A stretch of DNA of 35,802 nucleotides from Paraburkholderia silviterrae (GCF_004353915.1 NZ_SMRP01000008.1:139512-175313), one strand, 5' to 3'; numbered from the stretch's first letter, positions 17,642 through 26,684 are shown. A program made the numbers and translations. Notes: generated from the letters alone by a model not told the origin.

Positions 17642-18985
17642 GTGACGAAGTTCTTCAATTCGCTGTTTGGCCGCGTAGTGATTGCCCTCGTGCTGGGCAT
17701 CGTAGTCGGTGCGGTGTTTCCCCATTTCGCCCAGTCTTTGCGGCCGCTCGGCGACGGCTTTCTCAAGCTCATCAAGATGGTGATCGGTCCCATCGTGTTC
17801 TGCGTGGTCGTGAGCGGCATGGCGCACGCGGGCGACCTGAAGAAGGTGGGGCGCGTCGGTTTGAAGTCGGTGATCTACTTCGAGGCGATGACGACCGTCG
17901 CGCTCGTGATTGGCGCCGTGCTCGCGTATCTCACGCGTCCGGGCGCCGGCATGAACGTGGACTTGCATTCGCTCGATGCGGCATCGCTTGCGACCTACAC
18001 CGAGCACGCGAAGAGCCTGAAGGACACCGCCGGATTCCTGCTCAAGATCATTCCCGACACCGCGTTCGACGCGTTCGCGAAGGGTGACATCCTGCAGATC
18101 CTCGTGTTCTCGGTGCTGTTCGGCAGCGCGCTCTCGCTGCTCGGACCGAAGGCGCAGCGCGTGAACATCCTCATCGACGAGCTCTCGCAGGTGTTCTTCC
18201 GCGTGATGGGCTTCATCATCAAGCTCGCGCCGCTCGGCGTGCTCGGCGCGATTGCGTTCACGACCGGAACCTACGGCGTGGCCTCGCTCAAGCAGCTCGG
18301 CTTCCTCGTGGTGGTGTTCTACGCGAGCTGCTTCGTGTTTGTCGCGGTGGTGCTCGGCATTGTGATGCGGCTGGCGGGCTTCAATGTCTTCAAGCTGATC
18401 CGCTATCTGCGTGAAGAACTGTCGATCGTGCTCGGCACCGCGTCGTCCGACGCCGTGCTGCCGCAGATCATGCGCAAGCTCGAATGGATGGGCGTGAAGG
18501 ACTCCACCGTGGGTCTCGTGATCCCGACCGGCTATTCGTTCAACCTCGACGGCTTTTCGATCTATCTCACGCTCGCCGTGATCTTCATCGCGCAGGCCAC
18601 CAATACACCGCTCTCGCTGCACGACCTGATCGTGGTGGTGCTGGTGTCGCTCATCACGTCCAAGGGCGCGCACGGCATTCCCGGCTCGGCGATCGTGATT
18701 CTCGCCGCCACGCTCTCCGCGATTCCCGCGATCCCCGTGCTCGGGCTCGTGCTGATCCTGCCGGTGGACTGGTTCGTCGGCATCGCGCGTGCGCTCACGA
18801 ACCTGATTGGCAATTGCGTCGCCACGGTGGTGGTTGCCGTGTGGGAGCGTGACATCGACAAGGCGCGTGCAAAGCGTGTGCTGAACCTCGAGCCGGGCTA
18901 CCTGTACGTGCCGGCCGGCGAAGCCGATGCCGAGGCCGACGCACACAACCCGGCGCTCGGCGGCAAGCCCGCGCACGCGCTCTGA
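17642..18985 (+). CDS. dctA: C4-dicarboxylate:cation symporter, DctA type
   Basis: Inner-membrane uptake protein of the DAACS family, which brings in succinate, fumarate, malate and sometimes other carboxylates. At 447 residues it is close to E. coli DctA. Family features: KLIKMVIGPIVFCVVVSG near residue 41, the serine-rich helical hairpin LGTASSDAVLPQIMRKLE, GYSFNLDGFSIYLTLAVIFI (substrate and cation site), TSKGAHGIPGSAIVIL, and NLIGNCVATVVVAVWE. Start is GTG 17642 with AGGAGA five bases upstream. It is divergent from the GntR gene, with a strong promoter and three operators between. allA follows 136 bp downstream. The exact substrate here is open. Confidence 0.93.
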   Translation: MTKFFNSLFGRVVIALVLGIVVGAVFPHFAQSLRPLGDGFLKLIKMVIGPIVFCVVVSGMAHAGDLKKVGRVGLKSVIYFEAMTTVALVIGAVLAYLTRPGAGMNVDLHSLDAASLATYTEHAKSLKDTAGFLLKIIPDTAFDAFAKGDILQILVFSVLFGSALSLLGPKAQRVNILIDELSQVFFRVMGFIIKLAPLGVLGAIAFTTGTYGVASLKQLGFLVVVFYASCFVFVAVVLGIVMRLAGFNVFKLIRYLREELSIVLGTASSDAVLPQIMRKLEWMGVKDSTVGLVIPTGYSFNLDGFSIYLTLAVIFIAQATNTPLSLHDLIVVVLVSLITSKGAHGIPGSAIVILAATLSAIPAIPVLGLVLILPVDWFVGIARALTNLIGNCVATVVVAVWERDIDKARAKRVLNLEPGYLYVPAGEADAEADAHNPALGGKPAHAL

Positions 18986-18995
18986 GTCAGGCGCG

Positions 18996-19025
18996 CCGCC
19001 CGCATGGCCTGGCCGGCACGGGCGG
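18996..19025 (+). terminator. GC hairpin after dctA, no T-run
   Basis: CCGCCCG (18996-19002) / CGGGCGG (19019-19025) with a 16-base centre, 10 bases after the dctA stop. The following bases are TGTTCG, so termination would be partial at best and read-through into allA is possible. Confidence 0.35.
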
Positions 19026-19121
19026 TGTTCGACGAGCTACGCGGCGCTGCCGCTTTCTTTCGATGAGCTGAACGACATCATCATGTCCCTTCCGACACTG
19101 GATCCCAATCAAGGAGCACGC

Positions 19122-19634
19122 ATGCAAACCCTGCCGATGGAACCTTTGACGCGCGAGGCTTTCGCGCCATTCGGCGACGTGATCGAGCTTGACGGTGCAC
19201 GCCATTTCCCGATCAACGGCGGCACGACCGAGCGCTTCCACGATCTGGCGTCGATCGACGTGGCGCAGGCGGGTGGCCGCGCCATCGTCAGCGTATTTCG
19301 CGCCCAGCCGCGCGCCTGGCCCGTCGAGATCGCGATGATGGAACGGCATCCGCTCGGCAGCCAGGCGTTCGTGCCGCTTCGCGACGTGCGTTATGCGGTG
19401 GTCGTCGCACCGGCGGGCGAATTCGATCCGACGCAGTTGCGTGCGTTCTGGGTCGAAGGCGGGCAAGGCGTCAATTATGCAAAGGGTGTCTGGCACCATC
19501 CGCTGCTGGCGTTCGATCGCGTGAGCGACTTTCTCGTGATCGACCGTGGCGGCGAGCAGCCCAATTGCGACGAGATCGCACTGGAAGGGACCTGGCGGCT
19601 CGTGCATGCGAGCGAGCCCGTCGCGCTCGCTTGA
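19122..19634 (+). CDS. allA: Ureidoglycolate lyase
   Basis: Splits ureidoglycolate into glyoxylate and urea, the last step in the allantoate branch of purine breakdown. The 170-residue cupin-fold protein shows LTREAFAPFGDVIELDGARH, FPINGGTTERFHDLA, SVFRAQPRAWPVEIAMMERH, PLGSQAFVPL, and GVNYAKGVWHHPLLAFD. ATG 19122 has AAGGAG five bases upstream. The usual partner allantoicase is not found in this window; the 136-bp gap to dctA contains no trace of it. Glyoxylate made here could feed malate synthesis and connect to maeB. Ends at a shared terminator, convergent with fur. Confidence 0.92.
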   Translation: MQTLPMEPLTREAFAPFGDVIELDGARHFPINGGTTERFHDLASIDVAQAGGRAIVSVFRAQPRAWPVEIAMMERHPLGSQAFVPLRDVRYAVVVAPAGEFDPTQLRAFWVEGGQGVNYAKGVWHHPLLAFDRVSDFLVIDRGGEQPNCDEIALEGTWRLVHASEPVALA

Positions 19635-19747
19635 GGTCCGCTCCGGCTCCGGCGCAGCCCTCGCAACGAGGCCTGGCGGCGCACGAACCGAATGCCGCGA
19701 GGCCGCCCGCTTCTCAGAATTGATGTCCCCAATCGGTGTCCCAAACG

Positions 19748-19783
19748 AAAAAACGCCACGGCAGAGTTGCCGTGGCGTTTTAG
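19748..19783. terminator. Bidirectional terminator between allA and fur
   Basis: A perfect 12-pair stem AACGCCACGGCA (19752-19763) / TGCCGTGGCGTT (19768-19779), loop GAGT, flanked by A-rich and T-rich sides. It would end both converging genes. Confidence 0.9.
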
Positions 19784-19830
19784 CTTGGCGCGAGCCGGTG
19801 ATAGCCCGCCCGCACCCGCGCGCTGCCCGC

Positions 19831-20259
19831 TCAGTGCTTGCGGTGCGGGCAATTTTCCTTGGTGCACGCGCCGTACAGCGCGAGTGCGTGCTCCTGGAGC
19901 TTGAAGCCACGTTCGTTGGCAATTGACTGCTGGCGCTTTTCGATTTCGGGGTCGAAGAATTCTTCGACGAGGCCGCAATCGAGACATACGAGATGGTCGT
20001 GGTGGCTGCCTTCGTTGAGCTCGAAGACGGCCTTGCCGGACTCGAAGTTGCTGCGGGTGAGCAGGCCCGCCTGCTCGAACTGCGTGAGCACCCGGTAAAC
20101 CGTGGCGAGGCCGATGTCGAGCTCCTCGTTCAGCAGGTTGCGATACACGTCTTCGGCGGTGAGGTGACGCACGGGGCTATGCTGAAAAATCTCCAGGATC
20201 TTCAGGCGAGGCAGTGTCGCCTTGAGGCCGATGTTCTTGAGATCGGTTGGATTGGTCAT
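19831..20259 (-). CDS. fur: Ferric uptake regulator
   Basis: Iron-responsive repressor that binds Fe(II) and shuts off iron uptake genes. The 142-residue protein has the winged helix (KATLPRLKILEIFQ, HLTAEDVYRNLLNE, IGLATVYRVLTQFEQAGL), then the metal-binding and dimer domain with HHDHLVCLDCG and the C-terminal CTKENCPHRKH. AGGGA lies about 9 bases before ATG 20259. It is divergent from bamE across 135 bp. No clear Fur box was recognised in that spacer by eye. Confidence 0.96.
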   Translation of the reverse strand: MTNPTDLKNIGLKATLPRLKILEIFQHSPVRHLTAEDVYRNLLNEELDIGLATVYRVLTQFEQAGLLTRSNFESGKAVFELNEGSHHDHLVCLDCGLVEEFFDPEIEKRQQSIANERGFKLQEHALALYGACTKENCPHRKH

Positions 20260-20394
20260 GACTATAAGTCCCTGGAGTACAATGCTGGGTTCTTATGTTA
20301 ATGGGTTTTTGCCGTTCCGGGCAGTTTCGGCGGAACTCGATCGAACGTCTACAGAATACGCGCGGCTTCGCGACAAGCCCGCACGGTGAGGGAA

Positions 20395-21333
20395 ATGATT
20401 CCAGAATTCACAACGATCGGCCGCCGCCTGAGCGGCCGCCGCGTAGCGTGCACCCTGCTGGCTGCGGCCGCGTTCGCGACGCTCGCCGGCTGCGGCACTT
20501 ACGACAGCCTGACGCAGCGCGTTGCGCAAAGCATCACGCCGTACCGCATCACCATTGTGCAGGGCAACTTCGTCTCGAAGGAAGCCGCGGCGCAGATGCA
20601 CGTGGGCATGTCGCGAGCCGAAGTCAGGCAATTGCTCGGCACGCCGCTGCTGACCGACATGTTCCACGCGAACCGCTGGGACTACGTCTTCTATTTCAAG
20701 CGCGGCTCGACCGCCGTGGTCCAGCAGCGTGACTTCGTCGTGATGTTCGACGGCGACCGCGTGTCGAGCTGGTCGGGTGGCGAAGACCTGCCGTCGAATC
20801 TCGAATTGCTCGCCGAAATCGATGGCGATAAATCGGGCAAGAAGGCCAAGGCCGTCGCGGCTGCGCCGGCTTCGGGCGCGTCGGCGCCTGAAGCCACGCA
20901 GGCTTCGGCCTCGGGCGCCGCGGGTCCGACCGTCGGCGACACGGCGCGCACGCCGTCTTCGGAACTCGGCACCGCCACTTCGCAGTTGCCGCTCGACGCG
21001 AACGCGCAGGCCGCGGCCGCCGCGAACCGTGCCACGGAAGCCGTGCAGACGCCCTCTGGCCTGACGCCTTCGGTGCGCGCGGGCACGCCGACCTCGTCGG
21101 CGCTGCCGCCAGGCGTGGGCACGATGCCGTCGCAGATCCAGCTGCACCGTCAGCCGGCGCCGCAGATCCAGGGTGTGCCGCAATCCAACCCGATCGGCCC
21201 GGCTCCGGGCGCGCAGGGCACTGGCGACACCGAAACGAATCCGCTGCCGCCGTCGCAGAACGCGCCGCTCACCGCGCCGCCGCAAACGCCGTCCCAGGCG
21301 CCGGCGAGCCCGAATGCGGCGTCGGGCGGCTGA
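20395..21333 (+). CDS. bamE: Outer-membrane assembly lipoprotein BamE (SmpA/OmlA) with long C-terminal tail
   Basis: Lipoprotein of the BAM complex that inserts beta-barrel proteins, including the anchors of trimeric adhesins, into the outer membrane. The lipobox is LAGC with Cys33. The conserved domain follows: SITPYRITIVQGNFVSKEAA, HVGMSRAEVRQLLGTPLLTD, RWDYVFYFKRG, DFVVMFDGDRV. The domain ends near residue 145; the remaining 165 residues are Ala/Pro/Ser/Gln-rich and look disordered. E. coli BamE is about 113 residues, so this protein (312) is unusually long. Start is uncertain: ATG 20395 has GAGGG only 2-3 bases away; an in-frame GTG lies at 20386. It is divergent from fur, an arrangement I know from related bacteria. 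Confidence 0.92.
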   Translation: MIPEFTTIGRRLSGRRVACTLLAAAAFATLAGCGTYDSLTQRVAQSITPYRITIVQGNFVSKEAAAQMHVGMSRAEVRQLLGTPLLTDMFHANRWDYVFYFKRGSTAVVQQRDFVVMFDGDRVSSWSGGEDLPSNLELLAEIDGDKSGKKAKAVAAAPASGASAPEATQASASGAAGPTVGDTARTPSSELGTATSQLPLDANAQAAAAANRATEAVQTPSGLTPSVRAGTPTSSALPPGVGTMPSQIQLHRQPAPQIQGVPQSNPIGPAPGAQGTGDTETNPLPPSQNAPLTAPPQTPSQAPASPNAASGG

Positions 21334-21384
21334 TCGCGCTGGCGCAAAAGACGCCCGCGCGCGGGTTCGCGAGTTTATCCGCGC

Positions 21385-21420
21385 ATTGGCCTGCTTATTG
21401 GCCTGCTCATTGGCCTGATC
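21385..21420 (+). repeat. Three tandem copies of a 12-bp repeat
   Basis: ATTGGCCTGCTT, ATTGGCCTGCTC and ATTGGCCTGATC run head to tail in the bamE-dapB spacer (267 bp with no gene). Read in one frame they spell a short hydrophobic run, but no start codon or ribosome-binding site supports a peptide. Confidence 0.7.
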
Positions 21421-21600
21421 TCAGGCAGGCTCGCCGCGGGTAATGCATACAGGGCCTGGCGCCGCGCGCCGGGCATTTCATCGGCGGCTTCGGGCCGCCG
21501 CGTTTTTTGGCAATGTCCCTCAGCGTCCGCCCGGCGGCCGTGCGGTCATCGACCGGGTTTTGCTGGCGGGGCTGCCGGACTCACGTTTTCAGGAAGAGCC

Positions 21601-22398
21601 ATGAAAATCGCAATCGCTGGGGCATCGGGCCGCATGGGCCGCATGCTCATCGAAACCGTCCTGAATTCCCCCGACGTCACGCTCTCGGGCGCGCTCGTGC
21701 GCAAGGGCTCGGCCGCCATCGGCCAGGACGCGGGCGCGTTCCTCGGCAAGGAAACCGGCGTGCGCATCACCGACGACATCGAGCAGGTTTTCGCGCAAAG
21801 CGACTGCCTGATCGACTTCACGCGCCCCGAGGGCACGCTCGAGCATCTGGAAGCCGCGCAGCGCCACGGCGTGAAGATGGTGATCGGCACCACGGGCTTC
21901 GACGCGCAGCAAAAGGCGCAGCTTGGCGCCGCCGCGCAGAAGATCGGTGTCGTGTTCGCGGCCAATATGAGCGTGGGCGTGAACGTCACGCTCAAGCTGC
22001 TCGAATACGCGGCGCGCTTTTTCGAGACCGGCTACGACATCGAGATCATCGAGGCGCACCATCGCCATAAGGTCGACGCGCCCTCGGGCACCGCGCTTGC
22101 GATGGGCGAAGCCGTCGCGCGCGCGCTCGGGCGCGATCTCGACGAATGCGCGGTGTACGGCCGCAACGGCGTGACCGGCGAGCGCGATCCGTCGACGATC
22201 GGCTTTTCGGCGATTCGCGGCGGCGATATCGTGGGCGACCATACCGTGCTGTTCGCGGGTATCGGCGAGCGCATCGAGATCACGCACAAGTCGTCGAGCC
22301 GCCTGTCCTACGCGCAGGGCAGCGTGCGCGCCGCGTGCTTTCTGCAAGACAAGGCCACTGGCCTGTACGATATGCAGGACGTGCTCGGCTTGCGCTGA
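21601..22398 (+). CDS. dapB: 4-hydroxy-tetrahydrodipicolinate reductase
   Basis: NAD(P)H-dependent step of the diaminopimelate/lysine pathway, needed for peptidoglycan. The 265-residue protein has the nucleotide-binding start KIAIAGASGRMGRMLIETV, DFTRPEGTLEHLE, VIGTTGFDAQQKA, FAANMSVGVNVTLKLLEYAA, the signature EIIEAHHRHKVDAPSGTALA (catalytic His and Lys) and SRLSYAQGSVRAACFL. ATG 21601 has AGGA 7-8 bases upstream. The next gene, exbB, is 161 bp downstream on the same strand. Confidence 0.96.
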   Translation: MKIAIAGASGRMGRMLIETVLNSPDVTLSGALVRKGSAAIGQDAGAFLGKETGVRITDDIEQVFAQSDCLIDFTRPEGTLEHLEAAQRHGVKMVIGTTGFDAQQKAQLGAAAQKIGVVFAANMSVGVNVTLKLLEYAARFFETGYDIEIIEAHHRHKVDAPSGTALAMGEAVARALGRDLDECAVYGRNGVTGERDPSTIGFSAIRGGDIVGDHTVLFAGIGERIEITHKSSSRLSYAQGSVRAACFLQDKATGLYDMQDVLGLR

Positions 22399-22559
22399 GC
22401 GTCGTTTCCCTGTCCGGCGGCGCGTGTGTGCCGCGCCGGGCCTGCGCCGCAGGCGCGCGCGAGGGTTTCAAACCGGAGCGCGCAGCCGATTCCGGGCGCC
22501 GGGTCACGGACCGCAAGGCAGGGGACAGAACGTAGGCGACACGAGGCAGGCGAGGTTCA

Positions 22560-23291
22560 ATGGCAGCGAGTACCGGAGTCATCCATTATTTGCAGACGAG
22601 CGACGCCGTCACGCACGCCGTGGCTTGGGTGCTGCTGGCCATGTCGATCGCGAGCTGGTGCTTTCTGCTGGTGAAGACCTGGGTGCTCGTGCGGGCCAAG
22701 CGCCAGGGGCCCCGCGCGGTCGCGCGGTTCTGGCAGGCGCATTCGCTGGCTGACGGCGTGAGCGCAATGCGCGCGCTCGACCGCGAGCGCGTGTTCCTGC
22801 CGCTCGCCGAGGCGGCGCTCGCATGCGCCGAGGCCGACGCGCCGGGCGCGCTGCTCGCGCGCGTGGACCGTGGCGAGCGCGTGCTGCGGGCGCTGCGTGG
22901 TGCGCTGCAGGCGTCGCAGCGGCGGCTCGAATTCGGGCAGGTGCTGCTCGCTTCGGTTGGCAGCACGGCGCCGTTCGTCGGGCTGCTCGGCACGGTCTGG
23001 GGCATCTATCACGCCCTCGGCAGCATCGCGACGAGCGGCCAGGCGATGATCGAGAACGTGGCCGGGCCAGTAGGCGAGGCGCTCATCATGACGGCTTTCG
23101 GTCTCGTCGTGGCGATTCCCGCGGTGCTCGCCTACAACGTGCTTGGCCGCCTCGTGCGCCAGCTCGGCGACGATCTCGACGGCTTCGCGCACGATCTGCA
23201 CGCGTATGCCAGCGCGCCGGAGGGCACGCCGCCGCGCCGCGAAGGTGCACAGGGTGCGCCGCGCGAAGACGTGCGCGCCGGGTCGTATTGA
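22560..23291 (+). CDS. exbB: MotA/TolQ/ExbB proton channel family protein
   Basis: Inner-membrane channel subunit that uses proton flow to energise outer-membrane transport or envelope upkeep. Of 243 residues, three hydrophobic segments are visible: about 19-39 (VAWVLLAMSIASWCFLLVKTW), 126-150 (LLASVGSTAPFVGLLGTVWG) and 170-195 (GEALIMTAFGLVVAIPAVLA). The GTVWGI and GEALIMTAFGL motifs are classic for ExbB/TolQ. The C-terminus is charged and Pro/Arg-rich. GAGG precedes ATG 22560. The ExbD gene follows after 52 bp. No tonB is nearby, so ExbB rather than TolQ is preferred on family likeness only. Confidence 0.88.
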   Translation: MAASTGVIHYLQTSDAVTHAVAWVLLAMSIASWCFLLVKTWVLVRAKRQGPRAVARFWQAHSLADGVSAMRALDRERVFLPLAEAALACAEADAPGALLARVDRGERVLRALRGALQASQRRLEFGQVLLASVGSTAPFVGLLGTVWGIYHALGSIATSGQAMIENVAGPVGEALIMTAFGLVVAIPAVLAYNVLGRLVRQLGDDLDGFAHDLHAYASAPEGTPPRREGAQGAPREDVRAGSY

Positions 23292-23343
23292 CCTGCGTAT
23301 CGGCGTGCACTGACTGACCGGCAACTCGCGAGGAACGACGCAC

Positions 23344-23778
23344 ATGGCATTCGGCGGACTCGAGAAGAAGCGCGATTCGGCGCCGATGGCCGATATCAAC
23401 ATGACGCCGCTCATCGACGTCATGCTCGTGCTGCTCGTCATCTTCATCATTACCGCGCCGCTCTTCACGCACGCCATCCGGCTCGATTTGCCGCAAGTCG
23501 CGGCCGAGCCCGTGCAGCAGACGCCGCAGACCGTCACGCTTTCGATCGACGCCGCAGGCAAGCTCTACTGGAACGCCCAGCCCATTTCGCTCGACGAGTT
23601 GCGCGCGCGCTTCACCGCCGCGGGCAAGGCGCCCGAGGCGCAGCAGCCCGAACTGCAATTGCGCGCCGCGCGCGAGACCCGCTACGAAGTCATTGCGCAG
23701 GTCATGGGTGCCGCACAGCAGGCAGGGCTCGCGCGCATCGGCTTCGTGACCGAGCCGCCGCCGCCCGGCCAGCATTGA
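23344..23778 (+). CDS. exbD: ExbD/TolR family transport protein
   Basis: Partner of the ExbB-like channel. The 144-residue protein has a short cytoplasmic start, the signature MADINMTPLIDVMLVLLVIF with the proton-carrying Asp in a single membrane helix (residues about 23-43), and a periplasmic domain (QTVTLSIDAAGKLYWNAQPI, ETRYEVIAQVMGAAQQAGLA). GAGGA lies about 8 bases before ATG 23344. It ends 311 bp before leuS. Confidence 0.9.
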   Translation: MAFGGLEKKRDSAPMADINMTPLIDVMLVLLVIFIITAPLFTHAIRLDLPQVAAEPVQQTPQTVTLSIDAAGKLYWNAQPISLDELRARFTAAGKAPEAQQPELQLRAARETRYEVIAQVMGAAQQAGLARIGFVTEPPPPGQH

Positions 23779-24089
23779 CCGGACCGCCGCCGGCGCCGCT
23801 CGTGCCGGCCTTCGCCTGCGTCGATTGTGTCTGCCATCCGGGCTGGCAGCGCTCACCAGTCGCTGCCGCTGGCCATCAAATCCCGCCACACGAGACGGCA
23901 GCGGAAAGCGCGGCCAACTCGACGGTATAATCACCGTTTCCCTGTAAAAAAGCGGGCCTGCTGAAGCTGGCGCAGCCCGTGAGCGTCGTGCCCGTGCTGA
24001 TGTCCGAGCCGCGCACGACCGGCCCGGCAGCACCTTACCAGGCTGAACCCAGGCCGAATCCGCCCGAATCCGCGTTCCCCATCCACACC
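23779..24089. other. Spacer before leuS with a -10 box
   Basis: 311 bp without a gene. A consensus TATAAT is at 23926-23931, with no recognisable -35 hexamer 17 bases before it. The frame of leuS is open upstream to a GTG at 23979, but the extra residues are Pro-rich and not conserved in LeuRS, so this is taken as leader. Confidence 0.55.
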
Positions 24090-26684
24090 ATGCTCGAAAA
24101 ATACGTTCCCTCCGACGTCGAATCCGCTGCGCAAGGCGAATGGCGCGAGTCCGACGCTTACCGGACGGCCGAAAAGGCCGACAAGCCCAAGTTCTATTGC
24201 GTCTCGATGCTGCCGTACCCGTCGGGCAAGCTGCACATGGGCCACGTGCGGAACTACACGATCAACGACGTGATGTACCGCTATCTGCGCATGAACGGCT
24301 ACAACACGTTGATGCCGATGGGCTGGGACGCGTTCGGCATGCCCGCCGAGAACGCCGCGATGGCCAACGGCGTGCCGCCGGCCAAGTGGACTTACGACAA
24401 CATCGAGTACATGAAGGGCCAGATGCAGTCGATGGGTCTCGCGATCGACTGGTCGCGCGAGCTCGCCACCTGCAAGCCCGACTACTACAAGTGGAACCAG
24501 TGGTTCTTCCTGAAGATGCTCGAGAAGGGCATCGCGTACAAGAAGACCGGCACGGTGAACTGGGACCCGGTCGATCAGACCGTGCTCGCCAACGAGCAGG
24601 TGATCGACGGACGCGGCTGGCGCTCGGGCGCGCTCGTGGAAAAGCGCGAAATCCCGATGTACTACCTGCGCATCACGCAGTACGCCGATGAGCTGCTGGG
24701 CGACCTCGAAGGTCTCGGCTGGCCCGAGCGCGTCAAGATCATGCAGCAGAACTGGATCGGCAAGAGTTTCGGCGTGAATTTCGGTTTTCCGTACGAGCTC
24801 GACGGCGAAAAGAAGCTGCTGCGCGTGTTCACCACGCGCGCCGACACCATCATGGGCGTGACCTTCTGTGCGATCGCGGCCGAGCATCCGCTCGCCACGC
24901 GTCTCGCGCAGGACAAGCCGGAGCTGCTGCCGTTCATCGACGAATGCAAGCGCGGCGGCGTGGCCGAAGCGGATGTGGCGACGATGGAGAAGAAGGGCGT
25001 CGACACGGGCTTCACCGTCACGCACCCGATCACGGGCGAGCAGGTGCCGGTGTGGATCGGCAACTACGTGCTGATGAGCTATGGCGAAGGCGCGGTGATG
25101 GGCGTGCCGGGCCACGACGAGCGCGATTTCGCGTTCGCGAAAAAGTACGATCTGCCGATCAAGCAGGTGATCGCCGCGGAAGGCGAGACCTACTCGCTCG
25201 ACGCCTGGCAGGAGTGGTACGGCGACAAGGAACGCGCCGTCTGCATCAACAGCGGCAAGTTCGACGGTTTGAGCTACACGGCGGCCGTCGATGCGGTCGC
25301 GGCGGACCTCAAGGCGCATGGCTACGGCGACAAGCAGGTCACGTGGCGTCTGCGCGACTGGGGCATCTCGCGTCAGCGCTACTGGGGCACGCCGATCCCC
25401 ATCATCCATTGCCCGAGCTGTGGCGACGTGCCGGTGCCCGAGCAGGATCTGCCGGTCGTGCTGCCCGAAGACCTCGTGCCGGACGGCACGGGCAACCCGC
25501 TCGCGAAGTCCGAGGCGTTCCTGAACTGCAAGTGTCCGAAGTGCGGCGCCGATGCGAAGCGCGAAACCGACACCATGGACACGTTCGTCGACTCGTCGTG
25601 GTACTTCTACCGCTACGCGGCGCCCAATGCGGCGACCATGGTCGACGAGCGCACCGACTACTGGATGCCGATGGACCAGTACATCGGCGGCATCGAGCAC
25701 GCGATCTTGCACCTGTTGTATTCGCGCTTCTGGGCGAAGGTCTCGCGCGACCTCGGCCTCGTGAAGTTCGGCGAGCCGGCGAAGAACCTGCTCACGCAGG
25801 GCATGGTGCTCAACGAGACCTTCTACCGTGAAGACGCCTCAGGCAAGAAGACCTGGTACAACCCGGCTGACGTGACCGTCACGCACGACGACAAGGGCCG
25901 CCCGCTTGGCGCGACGCTCAATAGCGATGGCCAGCCCGTGGTGCTGGGCGGCGTCGAGAAGATGTCGAAGTCGAAGAACAACGGCGTCGACCCGCAGGTG
26001 CTGATCGACCAGTACGGTGCGGATACCGCGCGTCTGTTCACGATGTTCGCCGCGCCCCCCGAGCAGCAGCTCGAATGGTCGGGCGCGGGCGTGGAGGGCG
26101 CGAGCCGCTTCCTGCGCCGCGTCTGGACGTTCGGCTACGCGAACGCCGAGGCCATCAAGTCGCGCGCGTCGTTCGACGCCGCCGCGCTTGCCGATGTCGA
26201 GAAGACGCTGCGCCGCGAAGTCTACGGCGTGCTCAAGCAGGCCGACTTCGACTACCAGCGTCTGCAGTACAACACCGTCGTTTCGGCGGCGATGAAGATG
26301 CTCAACGCGATCGAAGCCGCGAAGGGCGCCGGCGCGGGCGTGCAGCGCGAGACCTTCGGCGTCTTGCTGCGCGTGCTGTATCCGGTCGTGCCGCACCTGA
26401 CGTTCGAGCTCTGGAAGGCGCTCGGATACGCCGACGAATACGGCACGCTGCTCGACGCGCCCTGGCCCAAGGTCGACGAAAAGGCGCTGGAGCAGGCCGA
26501 AATCGAACTCGTGCTGCAGGTGAACGGCAAGGTGCGCGGCGCCGTGACGGTCGCCAAGGATGCGGGCAAGGACGCGATCGAAGCGGCCGCGCTCGCCCAC
26601 GAGATGTTCGCGAAGTTCGCCGAAGGGCGCGCGCCGAAGAAGATCATCGTCGTGCCGGGCCGTCTCGTGAACGTCGTGGTCTGA
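24090..26684 (+). CDS. leuS: Leucyl-tRNA synthetase
   Basis: Charges tRNA-Leu. The 864-residue protein is a class I synthetase of normal length. It starts MLEKYVPSDVESAAQGEW and has the HIGH motif as HMGH at residues 49-52 within PYPSGKLHMGHVRNY. The CP1 editing domain includes FTTRADTIMGVTFCAIAAEH and a YGEGAVMGVPGHDERDFAFA segment. A zinc-ribbon-like CPSC...CPKC module, DTFVDSSWYFYRY and the KMSKS loop (residues 624-628) follow. The anticodon-binding domain ends LVLQVNGKVRGAVTVAKDAG. No good ribosome-binding site is seen before ATG 24090; an alternative ATG at 24000 would add 30 non-conserved residues. lptE follows closely. Confidence 0.96.
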   Translation: MLEKYVPSDVESAAQGEWRESDAYRTAEKADKPKFYCVSMLPYPSGKLHMGHVRNYTINDVMYRYLRMNGYNTLMPMGWDAFGMPAENAAMANGVPPAKWTYDNIEYMKGQMQSMGLAIDWSRELATCKPDYYKWNQWFFLKMLEKGIAYKKTGTVNWDPVDQTVLANEQVIDGRGWRSGALVEKREIPMYYLRITQYADELLGDLEGLGWPERVKIMQQNWIGKSFGVNFGFPYELDGEKKLLRVFTTRADTIMGVTFCAIAAEHPLATRLAQDKPELLPFIDECKRGGVAEADVATMEKKGVDTGFTVTHPITGEQVPVWIGNYVLMSYGEGAVMGVPGHDERDFAFAKKYDLPIKQVIAAEGETYSLDAWQEWYGDKERAVCINSGKFDGLSYTAAVDAVAADLKAHGYGDKQVTWRLRDWGISRQRYWGTPIPIIHCPSCGDVPVPEQDLPVVLPEDLVPDGTGNPLAKSEAFLNCKCPKCGADAKRETDTMDTFVDSSWYFYRYAAPNAATMVDERTDYWMPMDQYIGGIEHAILHLLYSRFWAKVSRDLGLVKFGEPAKNLLTQGMVLNETFYREDASGKKTWYNPADVTVTHDDKGRPLGATLNSDGQPVVLGGVEKMSKSKNNGVDPQVLIDQYGADTARLFTMFAAPPEQQLEWSGAGVEGASRFLRRVWTFGYANAEAIKSRASFDAAALADVEKTLRREVYGVLKQADFDYQRLQYNTVVSAAMKMLNAIEAAKGAGAGVQRETFGVLLRVLYPVVPHLTFELWKALGYADEYGTLLDAPWPKVDEKALEQAEIELVLQVNGKVRGAVTVAKDAGKDAIEAAALAHEMFAKFAEGRAPKKIIVVPGRLVNVVV

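Noticed and set aside
23931..25712. 593-codon open frame on the minus strand
   Set aside because: Antisense to leuS, whose HMGH and KMSKS motifs settle the coding strand.
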